Source: an uncultured Collinsella sp.
GTDB taxonomy: Bacteria > Actinomycetota > Coriobacteriia > Coriobacteriales > Coriobacteriaceae
Length of the DNA: 40,598 bases
Assembly (NCBI GenBank): GCA_902494035.1
Contig: CABURV010000012.1
Span: 1 to 40,598, forward strand
Direction: 5' to 3'
In this document: in pieces, positions 40,406-40,598 of the stretch
How the letters are laid out: the number at the start of each line of letters is the position of its first letter
Numbering within the stretch: the first letter of the stretch is position 1
Notes under the pieces: model-generated
What the model was told of the DNA's origin: nothing
Seen by the model: the letters and a program-made list of their open reading frames with translations, nothing else
Databases searched by the model: none
Program-made: the position numbers and the translations under genes

Positions 40406-40486
40406 ATGAAAACAGATAGATACGGAATTAGCGGCAGCACATTAAAGATAATAGCGGCCATCTCGATGGTTCTCGATCATTGTTAG
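40406..40486 (+). pseudogene. Truncated TraX-like N-terminus
   Basis: A 26-codon ORF starting MKTDRYGISGSTLKIIAAIS and ending MVLDHC then TAG, with AAGGA upstream. The stretch LKIIAAISMVLDH resembles the first membrane helix of TraX-family proteins (pilin acetylation in conjugation systems), which normally exceed 200 residues. The reading frame stops right after the conserved Asp-His. It is most simply a remnant of a once longer gene next to the tRNA; a true micropeptide cannot be excluded. Confidence 0.6.
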
Positions 40487-40511
40487 CGTCGGATTTTTTT
40501 AGCCAAATATA

Positions 40512-40541
40512 GTCGGCCGAGATTGACCAATCCCGGCCGAC
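40512..40541. terminator. Hairpin downstream of the TraX-like fragment
   Basis: GTCGGCCG (40512-40519) pairs with CGGCCGAC (40534-40541), extended by GATT/AATC. TTTTAGCCAA occurs on both sides. It could terminate transcription in either direction. I see nothing else in 40542-40598. Confidence 0.55.
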
Positions 40542-40598
40542 CCATTTTAGCCAACACGCCCGCATCTATGACTTTCCTATCGCATTCCTACATCCCCT

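Overview
The window is the replication-origin region of a high-GC bacterium, most likely a member of Coriobacteriia (Actinomycetota) close to Collinsella. That assignment is inferred from protein character and gene order, not from a database match. Genes left of about 11.4 kb (gyrA, gyrB, a DUF721 gene, recF, dnaN, dnaA, a GHKL-ATPase gene) lie on the minus strand. From rpmH rightwards, rpmH-rnpA-yidD-yidC-jag-rsmG-parA-parB lie on the plus strand. This is the classical divergent layout around oriC.

1-8 kb: the 5' part of a tRNA-Ile gene cut by the window edge, a 184-bp foldback repeat, gyrA and gyrB, a DciA-like DUF721 gene, recF and dnaN. 8.0-8.26 kb: the dnaN-dnaA gap has the architecture of a bacterial origin, with an AT-rich stretch, five consecutive DnaA-trios and several DnaA-box-like sites of a variant type (TTTTCAACA). 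8.3-11.7 kb: dnaA, an unusual GHKL-ATPase/winged-helix gene just upstream of it in an apparent operon, and a second cluster of the same variant boxes before rpmH.

11.7-16.8 kb: ribosomal protein L34, RNase P protein, membrane insertase and RNA-binding genes. Then come rsmG, three perfect parS sites spaced exactly 39 bp apart, parA, parB and a small membrane-protein gene overlapping parB. 16.9-24 kb: rlmN, ddl, a DnaQ-DinG fusion helicase, and two WYL regulators resembling PafB/PafC convergent with the helicase.

24-31 kb is more accessory. It holds a membrane protein with an M28-peptidase-like fold that appears to have lost most zinc ligands and carries a roughly 620-residue acidic insertion. 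It also holds a small membrane protein and a large cell-wall adhesin with a thioester domain, SpaA/CnaB-like repeats and an LPATG sorting signal.

31-40.6 kb: tRNA-Gly(CCC), purB, a TSCPD gene coupled to a Tat lipoprotein gene, an OmpR-type two-component pair, purC, a two-TM protein, an M29 aminopeptidase and tRNA-Lys(TTT). Both complete tRNA genes are followed, after their terminators, by related 100-140 bp elements. Each starts with a copy of the tRNA T-arm, continues with several GCGAAGC-type mini-hairpins, and ends in a copy of the 3' tail of that same tRNA. The glycine locus has two such units in tandem. The lysine locus is followed by a 26-codon fragment resembling the start of TraX. This tRNA-tail-copying element is the most novel-looking feature in the window. 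No IS element, prophage or CRISPR array was recognised.
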